In this document: positions 36,643-47,326 of the stretch, in pieces
Layout of the letters: each line of letters starts with the position of its first letter
Numbering within the stretch: position 1 is the stretch's first letter
NCBI GenBank assembly: GCA_963556145.1
Contig: OY744463.1
Span: 6,820,001-6,884,000 of the forward strand
Reading direction: 5' to 3'
From: Hygrocybe punicea
Lineage: Eukaryota > Basidiomycota > Agaricomycetes > Agaricales > Hygrophoraceae
DNA: 64,000 nucleotides
Program-made: the position numbers and the translations under genes
The notes under the pieces: model-generated
The model's database searches: none
What the model was told of the DNA's origin: nothing
What the model saw: the letters and a program-made list of their open reading frames with translations, nothing else

Positions 36643-37965
36643 TTGGATCATCACTTGTTGTTATGATAGGCATTGAATAAAGTATTTCGATATCGGTACT
36701 GAAGGGAGTAAGATTCTCGTTTTACTGAGGACATAGCTGTGATGCATTGAGATAAGCATGATACGAATATACAATAGCCTTATCCCATTGTTATACACCT
36801 ATAACTCGAGATAAAACAGGAGGGCCCAATGAGGGCCGACGACCACACTACCAATTACTGCAGAGCAATATCAATCAGATCTTGGCACCAGGATCAAGTT
36901 GAGAGGGATTCATCTTCCGTGAGCAAAGACGTGAAGGTCAAATTGACAGTGACTACGGTTTGCCAATTGCGGCTAGTCCAGCTAAATGAACGACGTCAAT
37001 CTCACATACCCTCCGAAGGGAAGTTGTTGAGAGTCAGACTTGGCACATTACCGTAAGTAGTGCAGTGGTGTCAACGTCGACTCAACGACAGACGAATGAG
37101 AGCCAGGACCATTCACCAGGGGGAACCGTAGATGCCAAAATCGAAACCGGATGTTCTGGCTGCTGCAACGATCTGTCTTGCGAAATTAATGAGGTTTCCG
37201 CTTGCATCGTAGTTGAACTAAAGGACGAGTGTGTGTGTGGAAGCGGTTGAGGATACGTTGTTGGGGACCGAATCATATTAAAGGTCAATCCCGGGCCAGA
37301 TATCGTATAAGGTCCAGAAATGCAGGAACATGTAAGCAGAACATTATGGTCCGCCAGATGTCTGTCTCCATCAACCCGTTGAAAACAAGTCGGTCGTTCC
37401 AGGGGTCGGAAGGGGCGAACGGGGGAGAGATTCCCGTTGAAGAAGCAACCGCAGGGCTAGAGGTGTACATAGTACTAGAGGCTTGGGCGTTTCTAGCAAT
37501 TTCACGGTCCTCTGGATGCGAGACGATGTACAAGGCATAGTAATTGTCCGCCACTGAGTATCAATTGGTTCAACAGTTCAACTTGAAGTTGCTGCCAGGC
37601 TCCTGTTCTATACTGCCAAAAACATATGGCTCAAAAGCTCCCGCCTCAGGCTCGTAGGTTGCGAACCATCATCGTAACTGTACCAATTATAGCGGCAACA
37701 TCGGGTGTGTGTTTTTCCAGCTTGCAAAACACCAACCTACATTTCGTTCTTGCAGTCGTCTTGTACAAACGTCTAGTATTGGGAGAACCGCAACATGTAC
37801 TCCCAAAGACCCAGCGGGAATGCAACGGAAGGTGGTGGAGCTGAAACCGAACGTACAACCTAGCCAAGACCATTGAACAGCCAGGGTGTGCGATGTTAAC
37901 GGATACGAACTGTTTCGTACGTTACAGATGTTTATTTTTGGGTGGCAGCGTTTCGTACCATTAGT
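36643..37965. other. Interval between SPT5 and MIC10; possible unmodelled minus-strand gene
   Basis: On the minus strand, open segments of 60-90 codons with donor- and acceptor-like sites occur between about 37870 and 37080. Examples are one around YDDGSQPTSLRRELLSHMFL and one around DPWNDRLVFNGLMETDIW. They look more like protein than chance, but I could not join them in one frame with canonical junctions, and no family is recognised. Nothing convincing is seen on the plus strand. Confidence 0.35.
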
Positions 37966-38456
37966 CTACTCAGTTGTCTCCACGCTCTGCAAAACCTCTG
38001 CGGGATGGCGGATAATTCGAGTCCCCGGTATTCTGGCTGGATTAAATGAGCGATCACAGTCTGCGTATGCTGCGCCAGCGCCGAAGCCTGTAGATAGAGC
38101 AACAGGCCACATCCGTCCTGGACAAGAAATCAGAATTTCAGACAATTCCAAGCTTTGGTTACGGACGGCGGAAAAGGATGACGGAAGCTATCACGCCCGC
38201 CCCAAAGCCCACACCTCTAGACTTGAAGTGAGTCTTCGAGAAAAGATGGGCCGAAGAAGAACAAAAACACGTACGCCTTGACCAGCAAATCCGCTACTGT
38301 TTCACGTCGACCTCCATGTCAGAACCTTGGACATGCAAAGGAATAGACAGATACCTACGGCAACGGTCGTACTGGAACGGTTAAGTTACGTCGTAAAATA
38401 ATGTCGATTTAGCGCACCTTTAGAGCGACAATGTTTTCGGTCGAAGTTGCGGCCAT
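37966..38456 (-). CDS. MIC10: MICOS complex subunit Mic10, with a 13-nt microexon
   Basis: Exons on the minus strand give MAATSTENIVALK, then a 13-nt exon (YDRC plus one base), ADLLVK, SRGVGFGAGVIASVILFRR and MWPVALSTGFGAGAAYADCD with RSFNPARIPGT near the end. The two glycine-rich membrane segments (GVGFGAG and GTGFGAG-type) are the hallmark of Mic10, a small hairpin protein that bends the inner mitochondrial membrane at cristae junctions. The intron after ADLLVK appears to start with GC (GCGTAC) rather than GT. The branch-like CTTAAC before the microexon supports the model. Stop at 37966. The start codon lies 91 bp from the divergent BRO1 start. Confidence 0.8.
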
Positions 38457-38547
38457 TAGAGGATATAAACATGACCAAATCTGTCCATTTGTATACTCAC
38501 CGCTGCCACTGCATCGCTGCAGTGGCGTTCTTGAGAACACAAACACA
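38457..38547. promoter_or_regulatory. Bidirectional promoter between MIC10 and BRO1
   Basis: Only 91 bp lie between the divergent start codons. It includes a CACTGCATCGCTGCAGTG imperfect palindrome near 38505, which could be a binding site. This is inference from spacing only. Confidence 0.4.
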
Positions 38548-41500
38548 ATGACCCACCAATCACCAATGATCTCTATTCCCAAGAAGACAACCGAAGAAGT
38601 GGATTGGACGACTCCCATCCGTAATCTCATCACTCAATCCTACGGTGAGAACCCAGACAACTATGCGGCAGAGTGTGCCGCTCTACAGCGATGTCGACAA
38701 GACGCTGTCAGAGGTGCAGGAAGCGATTTGACTGGTACGTCTTGTTATATCTTTTCATTTGAACAGAGTTGTATCGATCTTGCTCAGCGCGTGATCTCCT
38801 TTACAAATACTTCGGGCAGTTGGAGCTACTGGAACTTCGTTTCGCAGAGATACGGGTCGTGGCGTGATGCTTTCAACAATAAATCCATAACCCAGACGTC
38901 CATCGCATACGAGAAGGCTTCCATCCTGTTCCAGATCGCAGTCACCCACTCCGCTATTGGAGCCTCCCAGAACAGATCGGATCCAGAGGGCTTGAAACGC
39001 GCGTTCTACTATTTTCGGTCGTGTGCCGGGATGCTCACCTACATAAACGAGAATTTTCTCCATGCACCATCGACCGATCTTAGCCGCGAGGTCATCAAGT
39101 TTCTCGTCAATATCATCTTGGCACGAGCGACGGAGGTATTCTTTGAGAAGTGCACAGATGAGAAGAAGGGAAACGCCCTCGTCTCCAAAGTTGGCGCCCA
39201 GGCTGCTGCTATGTACACCACGTTGGGCGAAGAGGTAAAGGAGTTCATGGGCAAGGGTATTTTTGACAGAAATTGGGTCACCCTGATTCAAGTGCGTCGC
39301 CTTCCTTGCCTCCCCGCCTAATATCTCGCTTAAACTATCAGGACAGATCAAGGCAAAGTACTTCACATCGCTATCACAGTATCACCGTGGTTTAGCTGAT
39401 AAAACGGCTGGAAAATACGGCGATGCACTTGTACGTTTCACACTCGCCGAAACGCTAGCAAAGGAAGCTTCCCGAACCGCGGCCACGTTCGCTTCAGTCT
39501 TCGTGACGCATCTGTCGCCAAACCTTCCAGCAGACGCTGGTCCCTCTATCCAAGACCGGACCAAGATGCATCTTGCCTTGTGTACAGAACGTAAAACAGA
39601 GACCGCACGCGAGAACGACCTCATTTACAATGCAGTTCTCCCTGTGGCCGAGGCATTGCCCCCGATTGACAAAGCCTCTGTCGCTACGCCTATTCCTATC
39701 CAGGACGTGTACGGGACGCCTGAAGTGCAGAAATTTAGTGAGAGGGGAAGTGGAGAAAGCGGAGAGTACAGAAGGGGGCCCGGTTCAAGGCTATCGCTGA
39801 GGGAGAAATCAGTGAAGAGCTTCCGGTTGATGTGCAGAGGTGGAAAGAGGATATCGGACTGATGGAGGAGAGAGAAAGTGTGGAGAGTGTCCTGTCGAGG
39901 TTAAACGAGCTGAAGGACGGTGTTGAAAAGGCATTGGACGAGGTTTCTGGAGAGTTGGAGATCGAGTCCAAGGAGTGCGAGATCATGAGGGTGAAGTATG
40001 AGCACTTGTGGACGCAGGCGCCCTCAGCATCACTCACAAAGTCCCTCCGCCAAGATCTCAAGTCTCATTTTGGGGCTTTAGAGGCAGCAGCCACATCGGA
40101 TCAGCAAGTCCTCAAGTTGTGGGATTCTGTGAAAGCTGACATCTCATTGCTGTTGTCACCCGAGGTAGAAGGAGTTTTCCGAGACAGTACGGATTCACAT
40201 TTACTGGATCTTGATGTCGGCAGTGAGGTGAGCGATGCGCAGGAAAGGGCAAAGATAAGGCAATTCGTCGATGAGATCGAAGAGAGGCTGGGGAGATTGA
40301 ACAAGATTGCGAAGGAGAGAATGGAGGTTTTGAAGGACTTGAAGGACAACGTCAGGATAACTGAAATGCTCACTATCAATACTAATTCCCTTCTTGGGAC
40401 AGGTGCAATCGGACGACGTGTCCCATCTCCTCCTTCTCAACCGCCGCAATACAGGTGTTGAGCCTACGTTGTTCGCTGCCGAGCTCGAAAAGTTCCGACC
40501 ATATCAACAACGACTAGCGTCGAGCGTGCACCACCAGAAGGTGACTCTTCAGGAAGTGTCTGCTTTGTGGAAGACTCTGAAGGAGCTTTGTGGACGCGGA
40601 CCCGGTGCTAGGAAGTGGGATGAGCGAGAGAAAAAGAAGAAGGAGACAGTGCGAAGATTTTCCCGTGCTCGAGAAGCGTGCGTATATCGACTATGCTTTC
40701 CTTACCCATATTCTCATGTTGACTTCGTTTGCAGAAAAGGCCTTCGATTTTATGCGGAATTAACGGAACTCAGTGGAGCGCTCCAAAAAAACACCAAGTC
40801 TTTCGTCCTGAGTCGGACCGCCGAGCGTGAGACGGTAACTGGACAAGCCGAAACGGAGAAACGGCGTTTGACCCCTACTTCCCCGCCACCACCGCCACCA
40901 CCACTCGTAGCAAAACCAAGTCCACCACCTCTGTCGTCGGTGCCTAACTTGAGCTCGCCTTTTGCTTCCATGAACTTGAGGGGTGGACCCAATTCCCCAT
41001 CTCCACCTCAATGGAGCCAGGGCTACCGGGGTCCGTCACAGTCGTATCCTACGCCACCGCCGTCGCAATACAGTCCTTCTTTCACCACAACGTCGCCCCA
41101 GCCTCCACAGTCCCGGCCCATGCGAGCTTCGGTGGTCCTTACTCCACCCCTCCCACAACCGCCTCAACCTGATCCGTATTCTGAGCTTAGCATGTTGAAT
41201 CGATTTTTCACACAATCGAAACAGGGCCCATTCCCGCTTTCTGCTGCCCATTCAGCTCCGCCGTATCAACAATTCGCTGCGCAAGCAACTCAGCCCCGTC
41301 CATCGTATTCGCCTCCAACCCCTGCCCAGCCGTCTTCTTACCCATATCAGCCTCAACGCCAACCAACACTCCCATTGTCTTCCCCCCAACCCACTGCCCA
41401 GCCTTCTTACCAATATCAGCTTCCACGTCTATTGTCTTCACCCCCTGCTCAGCCGTCTTACCAATATCAGCCTCAACGTCAACAAACCATCCCATCAACT

Positions 41501-41665
41501 TCTCCATTCCCCCTTCCACCGCCGCCCTTGTCTTATCAGTATACCCAATCACCAGTTGCTGCCAGACCTCAGCCGCCACTACCAAGACCTTACCAGATGT
41601 TCATTTCAACGCCGCCGCCGCCGTCACCATCGCAGCAAGGTCATGGGCAGGGATACGCGCGTTGA
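38548..41665 (+). pseudogene. BRO1: BRO1-like (Alix/Rim20 family) gene with internal deletions
   Basis: The start MTHQSPMISIPKKTTEEVDW and the BRO1-domain blocks ARDLLYKYFGQLELLELRFA, EKASILFQIAVTHSAIGASQ, GLKRAFYYFRSCAGMLTYIN and KAKYFTSLSQYHRGLADKTA are clear. So are the V-domain/coiled-coil parts (RWKEDIGLMEERESVESVLS, HLLLLNRRNTGVEPTLFAAE) and a Pro/Gln/Tyr-rich tail. However, the frame breaks at three places where family members have more sequence: before WRDAFNNKS (about 8 nt missing), after GTPEVQK, and before FKAIAEGE. A further short segment seems absent before KGLRFYAEL. Bro1 proteins recruit ESCRT-III and the deubiquitinase Doa4 at endosomes. As read, the gene cannot make a full protein, so it is either a recent pseudogene or mis-assembled. 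Confidence 0.75.
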
Positions 41666-41784
41666 TAATTTTTAAAGCAACTACATTGTCCATTGAGGAC
41701 CTTATATACAGGGTTTTTTTTCTTTCTACATAGTTCACTTAACATGATCGCTTGGGTTTACTAAATATTAGAAGAGCAACGACG

Positions 41785-42301
41785 CTAGGATTGTTGTCGG
41801 CCGGTCGAAGTGATCTCTGGTCCATAAAGAAACTTCCTTCCCCATGCTAGTGCGCGATGATCTAAATCACGAAACCTCAGAAAAATGCTTTCAATTTGTT
41901 GGTTCCACTTTGTCTTGAGAAGTGAGTGGAAGTGTCGATGTGATATTCTGGCAGCGGCAGAGGGCGCCGATACGGACGCCGAACCTTCGAGCAAACGCAC
42001 CGACAACAGGAGTAGGCTATCAAGATACCATTAGTACCACTTATTGGATTCCGGGCGATAGAGACAAACTCTTTCCGGTGTTTCTCGGTCCTGTGGGTTG
42101 AAAACGGCATACCAGCGTCAGGTTCACTGCTCTCTAGCAGGCAATGAGGGAATGTCACCTAGTCTGAATCGAATTAGAAAACCCGTAGTAGATCTATGAT
42201 ACATCATGGTCAACCGAGGCTGCTTGAAACACCTCCGTAAAACTTGAACGCACACCCCCGGCAACCAATGCACCCGAAAATGGCCCCACAAGGAAAGACA
42301 T
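41785..42301 (-). CDS. MIC12: MICOS subunit Mic12/Aim5-like
   Basis: From ATG 42301: MSFLVGPFSGALVAGG, an intron with donor GTGCGT, IYYGFSNSIQTR, a second intron, TEKHRKD, a third intron, then LLLLSVRLLEG, SAPSAAARISHRHFHSLLK, TKWNQQIESIFLRFRDLDHR and WGRKFLYGPE to the stop at 41785. The short N-terminal membrane segment followed by a soluble helix region ending in a TKWN...W motif matches Mic12/Aim5 of fungal MICOS, which links the Mic10 and Mic60 subcomplexes at cristae junctions. It is divergent from the Nudix gene with 85 bp between starts, and lies 3.3 kb from MIC10. The family call is from memory of the pattern. Confidence 0.7.
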
Positions 42302-42386
42302 GGCCTCCAGCAGCTTCAACGAGAAAGAGGATGGATGAACGTTGAACGTTGAACGTTGGTGAACGCCCAGATTACTAATCACCATC
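42302..42386. promoter_or_regulatory. Bidirectional promoter between MIC12 and the Nudix gene
   Basis: The 85-bp interval contains a triple GTTGAAC-type repeat (AACGTTGAACGTTGAACG at about 42341) immediately before the plus-strand start. It may be a binding-site cluster or simply a microsatellite. Confidence 0.4.
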
Positions 42387-43769
42387 ATGTCTGCAGCTCC
42401 CTCAAAATCGCACACTTGCTCTTTCTTGGATCTTGTTAATGACTGCGACAATGTTTGCCTTGATCGCCAGCCTGAATCTTCAAACCTTGTTGATTCCAAT
42501 TTCGATTCCGAATACCTCATCTCGTGGTACCTCACTCGTTCGTGTGGAAACGCAATTGGCCTCCTCAGACCGGTCATAGTAAACCAACTGCGCAAAGAAA
42601 ACGAATTTAGGCGAGAATGCGATTTGCCCGAGGTATGGGATATCGAGCAACACAACGATGCAGCTTCCAGGCCATCTCGGATAACATTTCAATCATGGGT
42701 CGATACAGCGTCTGAACGTACAGCTGTGATGAAAGAACTTTGCGAGCGCTGGCGAGATATAGGTTTATTCGAGAATGTATGTGGACCGAAAAAATGGAGA
42801 GGCGAGATGTACGCAGTGTATTCTAACCCTTTCGGAGTGCATGATCATCCCTCTGGTACAATCGATGGACTGGAACTTAATTATGCGTTCGAGATGGAGC
42901 GATCGGCATGCGCTCTTTTCGGAGTGGTTAAATATGGCGTGCATATGACCATTTTCCAAGAATTCATAGACGTAGACTCGGGCGGGAGAAACGCATGGAT
43001 CTGGGTGCCGAGACGGGCAAGAACGAAGCAGACGTGCGGGTTTCCTCTTTCTCTCCTGATAGCCAAATCAATCTTGTTTACTCGCATGCGGAATAGCTGG
43101 CCAGGATATCTCGACAACAGTGTGGCAGGAGGCATTTCCAGCGGCATGGGCGTATTCGAGTCCCTTGTAAAGAAGGCGAAGGAAGAGGCCAGTATCGAGG
43201 AAACCATCATCCGCACGCATGCCAGAGCTGTCGGTGCTGTGAGCTATTTTTTTCGGTGGGCCATCCCTCTAGGCCCCTCGTTTAAAGCTCAATGTCACTG
43301 TTTCAGGACGCCGGCAGGATGGTTGCAGCCGGAGATCGAGTATGTGGTGTTCATCCCCCCTACGTGGTCTGCCTTTAGTCGTAACTTGCACAGATATGTT
43401 TTGACCTGATGATTTCGGGTGGGGCAAACCCCACTCCTTTCCAACCGAAACCTCTCGACGGCGAAGTGGAATCTTTTGAGGTGTGTCTGAATTTTTTTGC
43501 ATTCACCGCTTTACAAACTAGTTTGCCCCAGCTCCTCCCCCTCAACCACGTCATTGCCAAGATGTGTGAGAGGTCCTTCAAGAGCAATTGTGCCTTGGGC
43601 GAGTTTATCCAAGTTTTCATGCTTATGTTACAATGGAAACTAATTTAATAACTGCACAGTTTTCATTGATTTTCTAATCCGCCATGGACACCTCACCGCC
43701 GAAAGTGACCCCGATTTTATGGCTATTGTCACGCGGTTACATGGCCAATTTGATTTTAAGATGTGGTAG
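42387..43769 (+). CDS. Nudix hydrolase of the thiamine-pyrophosphokinase-like/DUF4743 group
   Basis: Exons give MSAAPSKSHTCSFLDLVNDC at the N-terminus, GLLRPVIVNQL, a central WRGEMYAVYSNPFG block, IWVPRRARTKQTWPGYLDN, AGGISSGMGVFESLVKK plus AKEEASIEE (Nudix box), VGAVSYFFRTPAGWLQPEIEY, PKPLDGEVESFE, LLPLNHVIAKMCERSFKSN and a C-terminal FIDFLIRHGHLTAESDPDF, ending FDFKMW. Introns are canonical except the last, which seems to use a GC donor (GCGAGT). Relatives remove pyrophosphate from damaged thiamine diphosphates. The Nudix box here lacks two acidic positions of the consensus (see findings). The gene is otherwise complete. Confidence 0.8.
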
Positions 43770-43780
43770 ATTATTGTCTC

Positions 43781-44190
43781 CTGAAGGGCTGTCATCTCAA
43801 TTAGCAAATGACATTTTACAAAACATGACAAAACATGCATCACTCTGGGTGCCACAGCATCTCACAGTCAGGTTGTCAAGCTGCACTGACTGAACCATCA
43901 GTTATCTCCACAAGTGTTTCTTGCGCTGACCAGTGTGCTGCAGCTGCTAGTGTTTCCAGGTCCAGTCCACATGACTGGAAAAAAACTGAAGGGCTGTCAT
44001 CTCAATTAGCAAATGACATTTTACAAAACATGACAAAACATGCTTCACTCTGGGTGCCACAGCATCTCACAGTCAGGTTGTCAAGCTGCACTGACTGAAC
44101 CATCAGTTATCTCCACAAGTGTTTCTTGCGCTGACCAGTGTGCTGCAGCTGCTAGTGTTTCCAGGTCCAGTCCACATGACTGGAAAAAAA
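43781..44190. repeat. 205-bp tandem duplication
   Basis: Two nearly identical 205-bp units start with CTGAAGGGCTGTCATCTC at 43781 and 43986. Each ends in a segment with GTCCACATGACTGGAAAAA, a motif that recurs near 47100. The block lies directly after the stop of the Nudix gene and marks the start of the repeat-rich zone. Confidence 0.85.
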
Positions 44191-44531
44191 CTGAGACCTG
44201 ACTGGTCCTAACTGCTATACATCAGGAAATTGAACATGAAATGAGAAAGTCTTATAAGACCTGATCTGATACATCATAAGTAACATCCAGTATCACTATG
44301 ATGACAGCCAGGTCAACTCAGATAATTTATGGTTACCTAGATGAAAATACATCACATCAAGCATATTGATGTCAATGTAGCATTAGTTGCCAACAATGTC
44401 TTGACTACTAACTCTGGTATTCATTGGTAACCAATGATATTAGAATATCTGTTATTGAGTAATAGGAGGGGAAAAAATTCTGCCTTTTAACCATTGTCTT
44501 TCTCATTCACTTATCTTATAATGGTCTCATG
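44191..44531. other. AT-rich repeat flank, no gene
   Basis: AT-rich sequence between the 205-bp duplication and the first palindrome. No open frame or motif is recognised. Confidence 0.4.
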
Positions 44532-45312
44532 TTACAGCCATTTGCAGCGAGCTTGACACTAACTCAAATTTTTTGAAGTTTAGAAAAATAAAAGTAATTC
44601 AGCTATATCTCATGAAGTACTGCATGGATTGGGATGGTTATAGAGGGAAAGTTGTACTATTTATTGAGGGCTATCTACTCCTGTAATTATATTGGGACAA
44701 TGTTTAGTGTATGGTGAGTTGTGGATGAAATAGAAGGTAAACCAGTATTTTTTGACATCCAAAATGATATTGTCAAATTATGGCATCAAATGAGCTCCTA
44801 TGAACAAGATTGTAGGGAGGAAATTGTTCAGTTTTGTAAGGGCTAGAAGCTCATATACCGTATTTTTCTTCATCTTTGTCATTTGAGCCTATCATCATGA
44901 TTCTTGTAGGGTTTCAAGCCTCATGCAGACAAACATAGTATAGATGTAATATTTGGCTCAAAGGACAAAAATAAAGCAAATCACGGTATATGTACTTCTA
45001 GCCCTTAAAAAACTGAACAATTTCCTTCCTACAATCTTGTTCATAGGAGCTCATTTGTTGCCATAATTTGACAATATCATTTTGGATGTCAAAAAATACT
45101 GGTTTACCTTCTATTTCATCCACAACTCACCATACACTAAACATTGTCCCAATATAATTACAGGAGTAGATAGCCCTCAATAAATAGTACAACTTTCCCT
45201 CTATAACCATCCCAATCCATGCAGTACTTCATGAGATATAGCTGAATTACTTTTATTTTTCTAAACTTCAAAAAATTTGAGTTAGTGTCAAGCTCGCTGC
45301 AAATGGCTGTAA
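44532..45312. mobile_element. Palindromic foldback element P1 (ends TTACAGC...GCTGTAA)
   Basis: The sequence from TTACAGCCATTTGCAGCGAG at 44532 returns as its reverse complement, ending GCTGTAA at 45312. The arms are about 350 bp with only scattered mismatches, and the central spacer is under 100 bp (about 44880-44980). There is no protein frame. Terminal TTACAGC/GCTGTAA is shared with elements P2 and P4, and the arm interior is homologous to that of P4. If the duplicated target is TA, the ends would be CAGC...GCTG, as in Tc1/mariner-type MITEs; that is inference. Confidence 0.85.
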
Positions 45313-46460
45313 ATCTTCTTGGAATTTATCTGATGTTATCTCAAGGTCTTAGAATTAATTTTATCTAATCTTATCTCAAGGTCTTGGAAGTTTATCTTAT
45401 CTCACTTATTGTCTTATTGTCCAATTTGAATGCTTAATATAAGTGTAAGGATGAAAAATTGAGACATGAACAAGATTTTGTATTTTGTTCAACCCACAGG
45501 TGTGCAGCCAAATAGTGCCAACATATGTGTACATATTTATACAGACTCCAGGTACAAGAAAGATAGTTACTTGCCAATGGAATGCCAAATCTTAACAGTG
45601 TGACCATGCATAGATTTTAATATATCACCACATACAAAATAATTCCAGTCTTGCAATACCTCTGAGAAGAATTCACCATCTTAACATCAGAATTTCATGA
45701 CATGATCTTAGAATATCAATGTGATAGCTACAGGAATAGTGTGACAATATTGTTATCAGAATTACATGACTTGATCTTAAAATATCAATGTGATAGCTAC
45801 AGGAATAGTATGACAATATTGTTATCAGAGTTTTAAACTGTGATAAGCTTATATATCACTAGATCACATGATATCGGTCAGCTATCTGTTGATAAGATCT
45901 GTCTGGAAATCCCTGTGTCTCCACGTTTTCCTGATGTAAGACCAGAACACCAGTTGTGGTTGCACTGGCAGTCATTTGGTAGGTGGAGCTTCATTAGGAC
46001 CTAAAAGAGTTTAAAAACCTATACATGTACAAACAATCTAAGAGATGACAAACATCCATATGTTGACTTCTGAATGTCCTCATGGTCAGATCAAAAAAAG
46101 GCTGTAATGCAAAAAATGTTGGTAGACCCTGCAAGAAGGTGTTTTGGTGACCAACTTTATTTGGACTCAGCCACACAGGATGCCATTGTTGATGGTTGTA
46201 AACAGGGAATGAGGATGCTTCACAAGCCTCTGTGATTCTGTTGGGGGTGGTCTCAGGTAAGGGTCTACCAATTTCTTTGTAGTTTATTACTTACCAAAGA
46301 AAATAGCCATTGCTGTCTCTGCAAAATACTGGTGTTGAACCACAGGATGTAATTGAGGGCTTCCATCCTGGGGTAGGTGAGTAATGATTAGCACTTTGCT
46401 TAACTTTTAATGTGATCTACGCATCAGGCACAATGGCTAGCATGGGTGTTCTTAGTTTCA
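45313..46460. other. AT-rich repeat-zone filler
   Basis: No supported gene. A short direct duplication around 45700-45830 (with AATATCAATGTGATAGCTAC twice) is visible. Open frames are short and without motifs. Confidence 0.4.
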
Positions 46461-46610
46461 GATGAGGATGGTGCTTATGAAAACAACACAATGACCAGGA
46501 TTCAGTTGGAAGAGAGCCATGATATGGAAATTCCTACTAGTGATGGTCATTTGGCTCAGGGTGTGGATTCCAACCATATGGAACCTGGTGCTGATGTTGG
46601 TCTCCCATGA
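46461..46610 (+). CDS. Short acidic exon-like fragment, probably of a transposon gene
   Basis: After an acceptor-like CAG, the frame reads SDEDGAYENNTMTRIQLEES and continues, acidic, to a TGA at 46610. The composition is protein-like and unlike the surrounding AT-rich DNA, but no family or complete gene can be shown. Confidence 0.25.
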   Translation, partial: DEDGAYENNTMTRIQLEESHDMEIPTSDGHLAQGVDSNHMEPGADVGLP

Positions 46611-46719
46611 GACAATGTACTAGTGTTTATTTTGGACATGACACATTGACACAGTTAACGGCAACATGCAGGATGCCACTGGTGACACCACCACAATGCA
46701 CACTGCTGACAACATTGTG

Positions 46720-46895
46720 CTAAGTGGTGATGGTACGGTTTGGTTCTGAACCTGGATTCAAACCTGAATTTAAGTTCAGTTCAGGTTCAGGGTCATGCCT
46801 GAACTGAACCTAAGGTTCAATGCAAGGTTCAGTCAAGAAAGGGGTCGTGTAGACCTGGTTTGAACCTGAACCCAATATCTTATGTGCTAGCCTAA
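46720..46895. repeat. Degenerate partial copy of the hAT-family terminus
   Basis: Repeated TTCAGTTCAGG/CTGAACCTGA words, with GAACCTGGATTCAAACCTG near the start, resemble the subterminal parts of the hAT-type elements at 48.9, 52.3 and 55.1 kb. No complete inverted ends or target-site duplication is seen. Confidence 0.4.
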
Positions 46896-47326
46896 TTTCT
46901 ATCGAGAATCAGATCACGAGAGTCTTAGTTTTGGTCCAATTATACACTGACTTGAAATGTTAGCACTATCAATGACAGATTCAGATTGATAAGAGTTGTG
47001 TTACACTAGCTTCCCTAATATTTTGTTATAATATGTACAAACTTAAATATTGTAATGCGATGGAGTAAGCCAAAGGTTTTACTTAGTGTTTCAAGGTCCC
47101 ATCCATAGGACTGGAAAAAAACCAGGACCCAACCGGACTGAACCGACAAGAGACTGGACCACTGGTTGCAGTTGTGCCCAATGTGGGAAGCTGCTGGTTG
47201 CGGTTGCCCAATTTGGCCCACCCTTATGCAACCAAGTTGCAACCAGCTGCAACTGGTTACAACTGGACTTTCCGGTTCACCTTGTAGATAGGGAAATTGT
47301 ATATGTTTTGGCTGCAGTAACTGCAG

